The notes under the pieces were generated by a model. The model had not been told where the DNA came from and made no database searches. It was given only the letters and a program-made list of their open reading frames with translations. Positions 50,535 through 62,376 of a DNA stretch of 64,000 bases are shown piece after piece. The position numbers were made by a program, and so were the translations under genes. The stretch spans positions 62,001 to 126,000 of the forward strand of contig UQVA01000003.1 of assembly GCA_900544405.1 (NCBI GenBank), written 5' to 3'. The number at the start of each line of letters is the position of its first letter. Position 1 is the first letter of the stretch. This stretch comes from an uncultured Eubacteriales bacterium (GTDB lineage Bacteria; Bacillota; Clostridia; Oscillospirales; Oscillospiraceae).

Positions 50535-52400
50535 TCAACCTTCTCCGGCTTTTTCCCATTCCTCCATCATGGCAAGCAGCGCTTCCTCTGCACTTTCCCT
50601 CTCCGCCAGCAGCCGGGTCAGCTCCTGATAGTCGGAGGCCGCCGCTTCGATTTCGCTTTCCAGGGCGGCAATTTCCTTTTCTTTTGCCTCAATGTCCCGT
50701 TCCAGCTTCCGCAGGCGCTTTTCCTGGTCCTTGGATCCGTTTTTCGGCTTCTCTTTTTTGATTTTTGGGGCCGCCGCCACCGCCGGTTTGGCTGCCGCCT
50801 CATGCTCCAGAATGGAGCGGTATTTGGCGTAGCCGCAGGGGAAATCCCGGATATGCCCGTCTTCCAGGAGCCAGATGCGTTCGGCAAATTTCTCGATAAA
50901 GTACCGGTCGTGGGACACGAACAGCAGCACACCGTCGAATTCCTCAATGGCGGCCTCCACCCATTCCCTGGACGCAATGTCCAGATGGTTGGTAGGCTCG
51001 TCCAGAATCAGCAGGTTGATCTTCTCGTCCATGAGCATACACAGCCGCAGCCGGGACTGCTCCCCTCCGGACAGATTGCCCACCTGCTTGAAAACGTCCT
51101 CCCCCTGAAAGAGGAATGCGCCCAGCCGGTCCCGGGCCACCTGAGGGGTGCAGTTTTTCTCATAGAGCATGGTGTCATACAAGGTCCGCTCCGGGTGGTC
51201 AAAGTGGATGATCTGGGGCAGATATCCCCACTTTACCGTAGGGCCAAAGGCGATTTTCCCCTGGCAGCTCTCTTTACCCAGCAGGCAGTTGATGAACGTG
51301 GTTTTGCCAGTGCCGTTGTCGCCCAGCAGGGCGATGCGTTCGCCGCCCTCTACCCGCAGGTTCACGTCCGAGAACAGGGTCCGGTCGGCGAAGGATTTGG
51401 AGACATTTTTCATGGTGAACACCACGTCGCCGCTAAAATCCTTCTCCCCGAAGCTGGCGCTCATGGTCCGCTCCTTCTGGGGGCGTTTCGTTTTCTCGAT
51501 GCGCTCCATCCGGTGCTGAATGGACATGGCCCGGCGGTACAACGTCCGGTTGTTGATGCCCCAGCCCTTCATCCGCTCCACGGTGTAGCCCAGCTGCTTC
51601 AGCTTGGCCTGCTCCTGCTGGTATTGCTTCATTTGCAGGTCGAACCGAGCCTGCTTTTCCTCCATGTAGAAGGAATAGTTGCCGGAATAGTATTCCCCGT
51701 GGCCCTCGGTGATTTCCACAACACGCTCGGCCACCTGGTCCAGGAAATACCGGTCGTGGGAAATGGCCAGGACCGTACCCTTGAAGCCCTTGATATAATT
51801 TTCCAGCCACTCCACGCTGTTCAGGTCCAGGTGGTTGGTGGGCTCGTCCAGCAGAAGAATGTCGGTCTTTTCCAGCAGCAGCCGGGCCAGGTTCATCCGG
51901 GTCTTTTCGCCGCCGGAAAGGCTGTCGAATTCCTGCTGCCGCTGGGCAGAGGTGATGGCCAGGCCGTTGCAGATTTTTTCAATATCCACGTCCATGGTAT
52001 AGCCGCCCTCGGCCTGGAAGCGGTTGGTCAGGGCGTCGTACCGGGCCAGCTGCTCCTTGGTAGCCCCCCGCTCCATGTCCTTTTCCAGATCCGCCAGCTT
52101 CTCCCCAACGCTCAGGGCCTCAGAAAAGGCCGAGCGAAGCACATCCTCCACGGTGTAGCCCGCCGGGAAGTGGGGGATCTGGGAGATAAGGCCCAGGCGT
52201 TTATTGGGGTTTACATAAACTTCTCCGCCGTCATAGTCCATTTCCCCGGTGAGAATTTTGAAAAGCGTGGTCTTTCCGCAGCCGTTTCGGCCCAGAATGG
52301 CCACCCGCTCCCCCTCCTGCACCTCGAAGGTCAGGCCGTCCAGCAGATTTTCTCCGATGACGAAGAATTTTTTCAGGTCTTTGACCGCAATATCAATCAT
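50535..52400 (-). CDS. ABC-F family ATPase
   Basis: A 621-residue soluble protein with two ABC domains and no membrane segment. Walker A sites are LGRNGCGKTTLF (about 34-45) and LGDNGTGKTTFI; signatures are SLSGGEKTRMN and NLSGGEQSRLR; both are followed by LLLDEPTNHLD-type Walker B. The inter-domain linker (about 240-310) is rich in Gln, Lys and Arg, and a C-terminal coiled coil (about 550-610, RKLERDIEAKEKEIAALESE) is present. ABC-F proteins act on ribosomes, rescuing stalls or giving antibiotic protection; which subfamily is not resolved. Confidence 0.92.
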   Translation of the reverse strand: MIDIAVKDLKKFFVIGENLLDGLTFEVQEGERVAILGRNGCGKTTLFKILTGEMDYDGGEVYVNPNKRLGLISQIPHFPAGYTVEDVLRSAFSEALSVGEKLADLEKDMERGATKEQLARYDALTNRFQAEGGYTMDVDIEKICNGLAITSAQRQQEFDSLSGGEKTRMNLARLLLEKTDILLLDEPTNHLDLNSVEWLENYIKGFKGTVLAISHDRYFLDQVAERVVEITEGHGEYYSGNYSFYMEEKQARFDLQMKQYQQEQAKLKQLGYTVERMKGWGINNRTLYRRAMSIQHRMERIEKTKRPQKERTMSASFGEKDFSGDVVFTMKNVSKSFADRTLFSDVNLRVEGGERIALLGDNGTGKTTFINCLLGKESCQGKIAFGPTVKWGYLPQIIHFDHPERTLYDTMLYEKNCTPQVARDRLGAFLFQGEDVFKQVGNLSGGEQSRLRLCMLMDEKINLLILDEPTNHLDIASREWVEAAIEEFDGVLLFVSHDRYFIEKFAERIWLLEDGHIRDFPCGYAKYRSILEHEAAAKPAVAAAPKIKKEKPKNGSKDQEKRLRKLERDIEAKEKEIAALESEIEAAASDYQELTRLLAERESAEEALLAMMEEWEKAGEG

Positions 52401-52992
52401 GTTCCGTCTCCAACTGTGCCGCCAGTGCCGTCAATTCCTCCCGGGTATACAGCAGGCTCAGGGCCTGCAGCAGGCCATTTGGGCTGAGATGCTCCGGCAG
52501 CGCCAGCTTTTTCATCAGTTTCTTTCGTTTTTCCGAGGCATTGGCCCCGCCGGACAGGCCCAAGTCGAACAAATCCTGCTTGGTGATGGGCTGTTCCGTG
52601 GGTGTGTCCTCGCCCAGAATCGTGGCTCCCGCCCGTTTCAGGCAGGCAAGCAAAATTTCCGGGGTCATGCCCTCCACCCCCAGCTTGCCCTCTTTTCCGG
52701 GGGCGGATTTCCGCCGCTCTTTCCCGGGAATGTCGGGAATATAGGCGTGTTTCAGGTATTTTGCCGGGATGGCCCCTTTCAGAAAGTTCCGTATCACGAA
52801 CCCGGCCCCGTCGGAGTCCGTAAAGACGATGAGGCCCCGCTGCTCCGCCACCCGGCGCAGCAGGTCCATCCGGGCCTTGTCCTTCCGGATGCCGAAGCCG
52901 TTGGTCTCGAAAATCGGGGCGTCCACCACCTGAGAAAGGGTATTTTTGTCGTAGCGTCCCTCCACCACGATGGCCTCCCGAATTTTAACCAT
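52393..52992 (-). CDS. Toprim-domain protein, ribonuclease M5-like
   Basis: A 199-residue protein with a Toprim core: EAIVVEGRYDKNTLSQVVDA (about 5-24) holds the catalytic Glu, and IVFTDSDGAGFVIRNF (about 54-69) the DxD. RNase M5 matures 5S rRNA; this form carries an additional C-terminal helical region as in DUF4093 Toprim proteins. ATG 52992 overlaps the holA stop by eight bases, and its own stop overlaps the ABC-F start by eight bases. Confidence 0.85.
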   Translation of the reverse strand: MVKIREAIVVEGRYDKNTLSQVVDAPIFETNGFGIRKDKARMDLLRRVAEQRGLIVFTDSDGAGFVIRNFLKGAIPAKYLKHAYIPDIPGKERRKSAPGKEGKLGVEGMTPEILLACLKRAGATILGEDTPTEQPITKQDLFDLGLSGGANASEKRKKLMKKLALPEHLSPNGLLQALSLLYTREELTALAAQLETEHD

Positions 52993-54031
52993 GGCGGGCC
53001 TCCTGAGAAAGCCGCAGCACCAGCAGTTCCAGCAGCCGCTCCTTTTCGTCATAAGAGGTTTTCATGGCATAGTCCGTTTCCAGCACCAGTTCCGCCGCTT
53101 TCCGGTAAAATTCCTTGGAAAATTTCCGGCAGGCCCCCAGAGCCAGTCGGGCCGGATAGCTGGCCACGCCGCACAGGCGCATCACGTCGCCCTCTCCGCC
53201 GCCGCTTTCCTGGATGCTCCGGGCTGTGTTCAGCCGCCGGAAATAGCTGCCTACGGCGCCGAGAATGGCGATTGGCTCTTGCTGCATTTTGAAAAGCTGC
53301 TGGAGTTTTAAGAGCGCTCCACCGAAATTCCCGGCGGCCATCAGGTCTGTCATCTGGAACACCACTGCATCCAGCACCGGCTCCGTAACCGCATCGATGT
53401 CCGCTTTGACAATCTCCTCCGCACCGGAAAACGCCGCAATTTTGGCAATTTCCCCGGACAGGGCCGTCATAGTCCCGTCGGTCAGGTCGATGAGATACCC
53501 GGCCAGCTGCTGGGAAATGACCTTCCCACGGGCAGAAAAATGCCGGATGACCCAGCTGACGAGCTCCCGCCGGTCCTGCTTGGGAAATTCCACCAGCCTT
53601 GCGTGCTTGGACACCGCTTCCCATAGCTTTTTGTATCGTTTGTCCGGCTTCCAGGGGGTGGTCTCGTAGGTGAACACCAGGGTGCAGTAGTCTGGCAGGT
53701 CATTGAAAATGGCCCCCATCCGCTCCCGGCTCCCCTCGTCCATGGCGAAGAAGTCCACCTCGTCCACCACGGTCATGGTCTGCTCCGCCATCATGGGCAG
53801 AGCCTCCACTGCCTCGGAAAGGGCATCCATGGAAAAAGTCTCCGGATTCAATTCATGGAAATTGAAGGATTCCGTCACTTCGTCTATGGCCAGCTTCTTG
53901 AGCCGGTCCAGATAGTAGTGCATCAGGAACACTTCCTCCCCGTAGAACACATAGGCCCCACAGGTCTCCTTCCGGCTCAGCGCCGCCTTCAATTCCTGTA
54001 AGCCCTGATTGGGCGCCTGTTTCTTTGCCAT
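52985..54031 (-). CDS. holA: DNA polymerase III subunit delta
   Basis: A 348-residue clamp-loader subunit. The N-terminal AAA-like fold (YVFYGEEVFLMHYYLDRL, about 27-44) and the LVEFPKQDRRELVSWVIRHF block, followed by the lid and C-terminal collar (LKLQQLFKMQQEPIAILGAV), match HolA. It opens the beta clamp. It lies three bases after comEC, the conserved comEC-holA order of Bacillota. Confidence 0.93.
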   Translation of the reverse strand: MAKKQAPNQGLQELKAALSRKETCGAYVFYGEEVFLMHYYLDRLKKLAIDEVTESFNFHELNPETFSMDALSEAVEALPMMAEQTMTVVDEVDFFAMDEGSRERMGAIFNDLPDYCTLVFTYETTPWKPDKRYKKLWEAVSKHARLVEFPKQDRRELVSWVIRHFSARGKVISQQLAGYLIDLTDGTMTALSGEIAKIAAFSGAEEIVKADIDAVTEPVLDAVVFQMTDLMAAGNFGGALLKLQQLFKMQQEPIAILGAVGSYFRRLNTARSIQESGGGEGDVMRLCGVASYPARLALGACRKFSKEFYRKAAELVLETDYAMKTSYDEKERLLELLVLRLSQEARHG

Positions 54032-54034
54032 AGC

Positions 54035-56182
54035 CTACCCCCGGATAATAATGGTCCCGTTCTGGTCGGTCCGCAGGACCGTGCAGCCGTATGCCGCCAG
54101 CCGGTCCAGAACGGTCTGGTCCGGGTGGCCGTAGCGGTTGTTTGCCCCCACGCTGATGACGGCGCAAAGGGGCCGTGTGGCAGAGAGCAGCGTCTCCCCG
54201 GTGGAGGTATCGGAACCGTGATGCCCCACCACCAGATAATCCAGATTCGGCAGCCCCGCTGCCACCAGGGCGTTCTCCCCGGCCACCGTCTGGTCTCCGG
54301 TTATGAGTATAGCACGTTTTCCCGGCTGAAACAAGACGCTGAGGCTCTTTTCGTTATCCGTTCCGGATGTCAAACCGGGAAAGATCGTGATTTTGCAGTC
54401 TGCAAAGGTGATTTCGGTGCGCTGGGTGATGAGAACATCCGTGTCCGCAATGCCGTAGGTCTCCCCAATGGGCATCCGCCCCGTCAGCAGGGCCGCACCG
54501 TTTATGTGGTCCGCATCCGGGTGGGTCAGAATCATACCGTCGATCCGGAAAATACCGATAGAATAGAGATACTCCATGGCCGCATCGGCGCTTTTCTGCC
54601 CGGTACTGCCGCCGCAGTCCACCAGATAGGTCCGGCCCGCCGATTGCAGCACCACGCACTGGCCCTGACCCACGTCCAGCACCGTCACCCGGTAATTTTC
54701 GTTCAGAGGCGTGAGCCAACTAAAAGCAACGGCAATGGCCAAGGCCAGAGCGCAGGCCCCGGCGTAGACCATGGGTCGCCGTCTGCGCCATAGAAATACC
54801 AGCAGGAGCAATCCGGAAACGCCCAGCCACAAGGCAATAGGCAAACTCCGGGTGTACACCGCCGCCAACGGAAAAGCTGAAAGTAAACGGACCAGGGCGA
54901 TGAAATAGCGCAGAAGCAGGCTGGTCAGAAAAGCGGCGATTTTCCCCAGCGGCAGCCAAATTGCCCCCAGAAGAACGCTCAGGAGGATGCCGTAAAAGGC
55001 AAAGCTCACCGCCCAGAGCCCCAGCAGGTTGGTGAGAAATCCGATCAGGCTCACCTCGCCGAAGTACAAGGCGCACAGCGGCACGGAGAACACACTGGCT
55101 CCCATGGTCACGGACACGGAGCCGTAAAAATAGGCCAGGCATTTCCGGGCGAATTTCTGTTTCGGGAAGTATTTTTCCCGGAAATACCGGAATATTCTCT
55201 GAGAAAAGGCCAGAATTCCCGCCACGCTGCCCACAGAAAGCTGAAAACTCAGGGACCGGACGGCGTAGGGATTCCCAAGCAAAATGCACAGCACCGCAGC
55301 GGCCAGAGCCGTAGGCGGGTCATACTCCCGATGGACCACCCCGGCCAGCAGCATGAGAGAGGCCATAATGGCCGCGCGAATGGCCGACGGGGTGTTCCCC
55401 GCCATCAGCACGAACAGAAGCATCACCGGCAGGCACAGGAAAATCGCAAGATTCTTCCGCCGCCCACACAAAATCAGCAGCAGGGCGCAGAGAATGGAAA
55501 CGTGCAGGCCGGACACCGCCACCACATGGCGGACCCCCGTGCGCTTTAGGGCCACGTTCAGGCTGTCCGGCACGTCCATGGTGTCCCCCAGCAGCAAGCC
55601 ACGGGCCAAAGGCGCCGTGTCGGAGGGAAAAACTTCGTCCAGCAGGTCCAGAATGGTGCTTCGCAGCCGGGTATGCAGCGGCACCTCTGCCGCCGGTCCC
55701 TCCGTCAGGCCGCCCACCGGGGAGGCCGTTAAAAATTCGCCCCGTCCGGCGTAATTCCCGGTTTCATCCCGGCGGAGCCGGAACCGGCCGGAATAGGTGG
55801 TCCCGGCTTTCAGCTTTTGCCCGGAATAGAGGAACAGCCGCACGGTGGCGCGCCCCTCCTCCGCTTCCAGGCGGCAGCGCACCGACTGTCCGGTGGCCGT
55901 AGCCCGACTGTCCTCCAAAAAGGTCACCGTCCCGGCCACCGTCCGACCGTCCAGAGCCTGCACATCCCGTAAGCCCAGTTGATAGATGGAAAACCAGAGG
56001 CTCCCGGCGAGGATTCCGACCAGGACGGTCAGAAATATCCGTCTTACTTTATTCTTTTTCCAAACAAGCAGGAGGGAAACGCCAAAAAGGCCCACGGCGA
56101 CCGCCGCCGTCCACAAGGGCAGATAGGCCCACAGGGTACAAAGGCCGCAGAATCCCAGGGTAGACCACGCAAGATACCGCAT
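54035..56182 (-). CDS. comEC: ComEC/Rec2 DNA-uptake channel protein
   Basis: A 715-residue membrane protein. N-terminal helices and an OB-like extracellular domain (about 60-165) are followed by the Competence helical region (GVRHVVAVSGLHVSILCALL, about 220-240) and a C-terminal metallo-beta-lactamase domain with THPDADHINGAALL and VVGHHGSDTSTGE. ComEC carries single-stranded DNA into the cell during transformation. No other competence genes lie in the window. GGAGGGAAAGC precedes the ATG. Confidence 0.95.
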   Translation of the reverse strand: MRYLAWSTLGFCGLCTLWAYLPLWTAAVAVGLFGVSLLLVWKKNKVRRIFLTVLVGILAGSLWFSIYQLGLRDVQALDGRTVAGTVTFLEDSRATATGQSVRCRLEAEEGRATVRLFLYSGQKLKAGTTYSGRFRLRRDETGNYAGRGEFLTASPVGGLTEGPAAEVPLHTRLRSTILDLLDEVFPSDTAPLARGLLLGDTMDVPDSLNVALKRTGVRHVVAVSGLHVSILCALLLILCGRRKNLAIFLCLPVMLLFVLMAGNTPSAIRAAIMASLMLLAGVVHREYDPPTALAAAVLCILLGNPYAVRSLSFQLSVGSVAGILAFSQRIFRYFREKYFPKQKFARKCLAYFYGSVSVTMGASVFSVPLCALYFGEVSLIGFLTNLLGLWAVSFAFYGILLSVLLGAIWLPLGKIAAFLTSLLLRYFIALVRLLSAFPLAAVYTRSLPIALWLGVSGLLLLVFLWRRRRPMVYAGACALALAIAVAFSWLTPLNENYRVTVLDVGQGQCVVLQSAGRTYLVDCGGSTGQKSADAAMEYLYSIGIFRIDGMILTHPDADHINGAALLTGRMPIGETYGIADTDVLITQRTEITFADCKITIFPGLTSGTDNEKSLSVLFQPGKRAILITGDQTVAGENALVAAGLPNLDYLVVGHHGSDTSTGETLLSATRPLCAVISVGANNRYGHPDQTVLDRLAAYGCTVLRTDQNGTIIIRG

Positions 56183-56210
56183 TGCTTTCCCTCCTCTCTC
56201 TTTTTTGAAA

Positions 56211-56237
56211 ATGGGCGCCGTCAGAAACGGCGCCCAT
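56211..56237 (-). terminator. alaS terminator
   Basis: ATGGGCGCCGT, five-base loop, ACGGCGCCCAT and a short T-run on the minus strand, seven bases after the alaS stop. Confidence 0.7.
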
Positions 56238-56243
56238 CGGGGT

Positions 56244-58883
<2,640 letters not shown>

Positions 58884-58916
58884 GTTCGATTACCTCCAAA
58901 AATTTAAAGACAAAAA

Positions 58917-59130
58917 CCTCGCCCCTAAAAATAGGGGCGAGGTGAATCGCGGTACCACCCTAATTACCGGGAAATCCCGGCATCTCGGCTGCTCTGTAAC
59001 GGGAGCATCCCGTCCCGGTCCTCCCGGGCGACTTGGAAGTGGCGTGCGTGGTCCTTTTACCGGGGGCTTTCACCGCCTCCCCCTCGCTTCTGGGCAAAGA
59101 GTCACGCTTGGTTTCCGCATTGTCTTTTTC
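58917..59130 (-). promoter_or_regulatory. T-box riboswitch leader of alaS
   Basis: On the minus strand the T-box core AGGGTGGTACCGCG is at 58961-58948, followed by the terminator CCTCGCCCCT/AGGGGCGAGG and TTTTT (58942-58912). Stem I is closed by GCGTG/CACGC near 59105 and 59045. The specifier codon could not be assigned with confidence; Ala is inferred from the gene controlled. Confidence 0.93.
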
Positions 59131-59141
59131 TTATCGGCACT

Positions 59142-59169
59142 ATTTTACCACAAAATGTGCCGTTGTCAA
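59142..59169 (-). promoter_or_regulatory. alaS T-box promoter
   Basis: TTGACA (59169-59164), 16 bases, TAAAAT (59147-59142). Confidence 0.7.
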
Positions 59170-59186
59170 TGGGTTTTTCCGAAAAA

Positions 59187-59453
59187 CTACACCCGATCTT
59201 CCAGCCATTTTTTCAGGTCCAGCCGCCCCTCCTCGCTCATGGGGAAGGTGGCCGAATCCTCCATGGTGCTTTTCTCGTAGCACCACGGGCCGTGCCAGCA
59301 TTCCACGAAAATGGAGCTGGCCTCCATGTCCACCTCTTTGGGGTTCTTCATAATGACATTGGGCACCGCCCGGAAGCGGAAGGCCTGCCAGGACCCGGTG
59401 AAAATGTTGTTCATGGCGAAGGTGTGGAGGGTGGGCAGGAAAATGTCCACCAT
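59187..59453 (-). CDS. Conserved hypothetical small protein
   Basis: An 88-residue protein starting MVDIFLPTLHTFAMNNIFTG, with IFVECWHGPWCYEK and an acidic C-terminus (SEEGRLDLKKWLEDRV). Its ATG follows the pepF stop with no gap, so it is translated from the pepF message. No family is recognised. The regular sequence and complete frame make it likely to be real. Confidence 0.65.
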   Translation of the reverse strand: MVDIFLPTLHTFAMNNIFTGSWQAFRFRAVPNVIMKNPKEVDMEASSIFVECWHGPWCYEKSTMEDSATFPMSEEGRLDLKKWLEDRV

Positions 59454-61256
59454 TTATTCCGCCACCAGTGCTTCCATTTCGTCCAGCAGGGAGTCGAACA
59501 GGGCGATGGCCTGGTTCACCGGCTCCACGCTCTCCATATCCACGCCGGCCCCACGGAGCAGGTCCAGAGGAGACTTGGAGCAGCCGCCGGACAGGAAGCC
59601 CAGATAATCCTTCACGGCGCTTTCGCCTTCCCGGAGGATGCGGCGGGACAGAGCAATGGCGGCGGAGTAGCCGGTGGCGTACTGGAATACATAGTAGTTA
59701 TAATAGAAGTGCGGGATCCGTGCCCACTCCATGGCGATCTCGTCGTCCACCACCATATCCGGGCCGTAGTACATCTCGTTCAGGCGGCGGTACTCGGCGC
59801 AGAGCACGTCGGCGGTCAGGGTCTTGCCCTCGGCGGCCAGCTTGCCCATGAACAGCTCGAACTCGGCAAACATGGTCTGGCGGTACAGGGTCCCCTTGAA
59901 CTGGTCCAGGAAGTGGTTGATGAGATAAGCCCGCTCCTTCCGGTCCGTGGTCTTGCCCAGCAGATACTCCATCAGCAATGCCTCATTGCAGGTGGAAGCC
60001 ACCTCGGCCACGAAGATCTTATAGCCTGCATCCAGCGGGTTCTGGGTCTTGTTGGAATAGTAGGAGTGCAGGGCGTGACCCATTTCGTGGGCCAGGGTGA
60101 ACTGGTTGTCCAGGGTGCCGGTGTAGTTCAGCAGCACATAGGGATGGATGTCCGCACCTGCGGAATAAGCGCCGCTGCGCTTGCCCACGTTGGGGTACAC
60201 ATCGATCCAGCGGTTCTCGAAGCCGGACTTCAGCACCTTCCGATAGTCCTCACCCAGGGGGTACAGGGCATCATACACGGTCTTTTTGGCCTCGTCGATG
60301 GAGATGTGACGGTCCACACCGGCCACCAGGGGGGTATAAATATCATAGAAGTGCAGCTCGTCCACGCCCAGCAGCTTCTTGCGGAGCCGCACATACCGGT
60401 GCATCTTGTCCAGATTCTGATGGACCGCCTCGATGAGGTTATAGTACACGGAGGTGGGCACGTTGGTAGCATCCAGCGCCGCATCCAGGGAGAAGGGATA
60501 CTTCCGGGCATCGGAGTTAAATTTCAGCACCTTGGCCTGACCGTTCAGCAGAGCCGCAGAGGTATTCTTGCTGGCGGCGTAGGTGTGGTACAGATTCTCG
60601 TAAGCGCTCTTGCGCAGTGCCCGGTCGGCGCTTTCCTCATAGAGCACGAAGTTGCCGCTGCTCAGGGGATGGGCCTCGCCCTTGCCGTCCACGGCATCCG
60701 GGAAGGTCATATCAGCGTTGGTGAAGGCACCAAAAATATTGTCGGGGGTGTCGGCCATTTCACCGGCAGCAGCCAGCAGCTTCTCCTCGGCAGGAGAGAG
60801 AATGTGGGCCTTCCGGCGGCGGGCATCGGTCAGATACCGGCGGTAGCGCTCCAGACCGGGGCAGGCGGCATACAGAGCCTCCATCTGCTCATCGCTGAGT
60901 GCCACCAGTTCCGGGGTCTCAAAGCTGGTAGCAGCGCTGAGGGCCACGGCTTCGGACATAAACTTGCCGTTCATGGCCTGATAGACGGTGTTGCGGGTAT
61001 CCTCGTCGGCCTTCCGGGAAGAATAGTTGCCCAGCCGACCCAGCTTCACATGGACCTCCTCGGTCTTGGTGAGATAGGCATAGAGATCGTCGGCGTTGGA
61101 CAGCTTTCCGGCATAAGATGCCAGCACGGCGGTGTCAGCCTTCAGGGTGGCCAGGGTCTCCTCCCAGAGGGCGTCGGTGGCGTACAGGTCCTCGGTGGCC
61201 CAGGTGTCGGCCTTGGCCAGGTCGGCACGGGTCAGGAGTTTTTTGGTTTCGGACAT
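59454..61256 (-). CDS. pepF: Oligoendopeptidase F
   Basis: A 600-residue cytosolic M3 metallopeptidase starting MSETKKLLTRADLAKADTWA. The zinc motif is TLAHEMGHALHSYYS (about 380-394) with the third ligand Glu about 25 residues on (EVASTCNEALL). It degrades peptides of roughly 7-17 residues. AAGGAGG precedes the ATG, and the promoter TTGCAG-N17-TATGAT lies at 61317-61289. Confidence 0.95.
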   Translation of the reverse strand: MSETKKLLTRADLAKADTWATEDLYATDALWEETLATLKADTAVLASYAGKLSNADDLYAYLTKTEEVHVKLGRLGNYSSRKADEDTRNTVYQAMNGKFMSEAVALSAATSFETPELVALSDEQMEALYAACPGLERYRRYLTDARRRKAHILSPAEEKLLAAAGEMADTPDNIFGAFTNADMTFPDAVDGKGEAHPLSSGNFVLYEESADRALRKSAYENLYHTYAASKNTSAALLNGQAKVLKFNSDARKYPFSLDAALDATNVPTSVYYNLIEAVHQNLDKMHRYVRLRKKLLGVDELHFYDIYTPLVAGVDRHISIDEAKKTVYDALYPLGEDYRKVLKSGFENRWIDVYPNVGKRSGAYSAGADIHPYVLLNYTGTLDNQFTLAHEMGHALHSYYSNKTQNPLDAGYKIFVAEVASTCNEALLMEYLLGKTTDRKERAYLINHFLDQFKGTLYRQTMFAEFELFMGKLAAEGKTLTADVLCAEYRRLNEMYYGPDMVVDDEIAMEWARIPHFYYNYYVFQYATGYSAAIALSRRILREGESAVKDYLGFLSGGCSKSPLDLLRGAGVDMESVEPVNQAIALFDSLLDEMEALVAE

Positions 61257-61288
61257 GAGTGAAATCCTCCTTACATTTTTCTACTGCT

Positions 61289-61317
61289 ATCATACCATTT
61301 TTTCGCCCAGACTGCAA
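61289..61317 (-). promoter_or_regulatory. pepF promoter
   Basis: TTGCAG (61317-61312), 17 bases, TATGAT (61294-61289). Confidence 0.7.
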
Positions 61318-61344
61318 TATGCTTTTTTCCCGCAAATTTCCCTC

Positions 61345-61373
61345 TTGTAATTTTTTCAAAGGGAGGGTATAAT
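61345..61373 (+). promoter_or_regulatory. Promoter of the DUF1858 gene
   Basis: TTGTAA (61345-61350), 17 bases, TATAAT (61368-61373). Confidence 0.7.
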
Positions 61374-61403
61374 AGCAGGAGAATTGCAATAGGAGGTCCT
61401 ATT

Positions 61404-61643
61404 ATGGCTGCCAAAATCGAAAAAGAAACCATCATCGGCGACGTGCTGGACATCGCCCCCCACAGCGCTCCGCTGTTCTTCGCCATCGGTATGCACTGCC
61501 TGGGCTGCCCTTCCTCCCGGGGAGAGACCGTTGAGGAGGCCTGCATGGTCCACGGCATCGACTGCGACGCCTTCCTGGAACAGCTGAACCACTTCCTGGA
61601 AGCCTATGAAGCCGACCAGGCGGAGAAAGCTCAGAACGCCTGA
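61404..61643 (+). CDS. DUF1858 domain-containing protein
   Basis: A 79-residue protein, MAAKIEKETIIGDVLDIAPH then a CLGCPSSRGETVEEAC segment with a redox-like CxxC (about 33-36) and a C-terminal helix. DUF1858/ScdA-N-like domains are short helical folds linked to iron or nitrogen-oxide stress in some bacteria. Role here not known. AGGAGG lies eight bases before the ATG. Confidence 0.88.
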   Translation: MAAKIEKETIIGDVLDIAPHSAPLFFAIGMHCLGCPSSRGETVEEACMVHGIDCDAFLEQLNHFLEAYEADQAEKAQNA

Positions 61644-61660
61644 GTTCCCCCACCCACTTC

Positions 61661-61692
61661 GCCATCCCGGCCCGCCGGGATGGCATTTTTTT
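61661..61692 (+). terminator. Intrinsic terminator after the DUF1858 gene
   Basis: GCCATCCCGG, four-base loop, CCGGGATGGC, A, then seven T. Confidence 0.9.
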
Positions 61693-61704
61693 GGAGGAAA
61701 GCCT

Positions 61705-62376
61705 ATGACCCTTTCGGACCGGCTGGAAGCCTGTATATCTTATGTAAACCAAAATGACCGTGTAGCCGACATTGGCTGCGACCATGGCCTGCTGGGCATC
61801 GCCCTGCTGGAACGGGGCATCGCCCGGTCCGTCATTGCCGCTGATGTGGGGGAAGGTCCCTTGAGCGCCGCCAAGCTGAACGCCCAGCGCCACGGTCTGG
61901 ACGGGAAAATGACCTTTTTCCTGTCCGACGGTGTAGAAAAAATTCCACGGGATTTCGACACCCTGGTCTGCGCCGGTATGGGCGGGGACACCATGATCCA
62001 CATTCTCTCCGCTGCGCCCTGGCTGAATGACGACCGCTACCGGCTGATTCTCCAATGCCAGTCCAAGCGGCCGGAGCTGCGGCGGTGGCTTTATGAGCAT
62101 GACTACGCCATTTCCCGGGAAACTCTGGCCCAGGACGGAAAATTTCTCTATACCGTTCTGGAGGTCCGGCCCGGGACCGTGAACTTTACCCCGCTGGATA
62201 CTTACCTGTCCCCCGCCCTGCGGGAAAGCGGTTCTCCCCTGCTCCGGCCCTTCTGCACCCGGCTTTTGGATGGGCTTTCCAAGTCCGCTGCCGGGCTGGC
62301 CCACCGTGGCGAGCGGGATGCGGAACTGGAAGCCGTGATCGCGGAACTTTCTGAATTCAAGGAGGCATTGCAATGA
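61705..62376 (+). CDS. trmK: tRNA (adenine(22)-N1)-methyltransferase TrmK
   Basis: A 223-residue SAM-dependent methyltransferase. Motif I is VADIGCDHGLLGIALLE (about 20-36), and the post-I acidic residue lies in IAADVGEGPL. GMGGDTMIHIL (about 91-101) is the TrmK/YqfN signature. It methylates A22 of tRNAs. GGAGG precedes ATG 61705. Its stop overlaps the start of the Nif3-like gene (ATGA), the usual trmK-yqfO pair of Bacillota. Confidence 0.95.
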   Translation: MTLSDRLEACISYVNQNDRVADIGCDHGLLGIALLERGIARSVIAADVGEGPLSAAKLNAQRHGLDGKMTFFLSDGVEKIPRDFDTLVCAGMGGDTMIHILSAAPWLNDDRYRLILQCQSKRPELRRWLYEHDYAISRETLAQDGKFLYTVLEVRPGTVNFTPLDTYLSPALRESGSPLLRPFCTRLLDGLSKSAAGLAHRGERDAELEAVIAELSEFKEALQ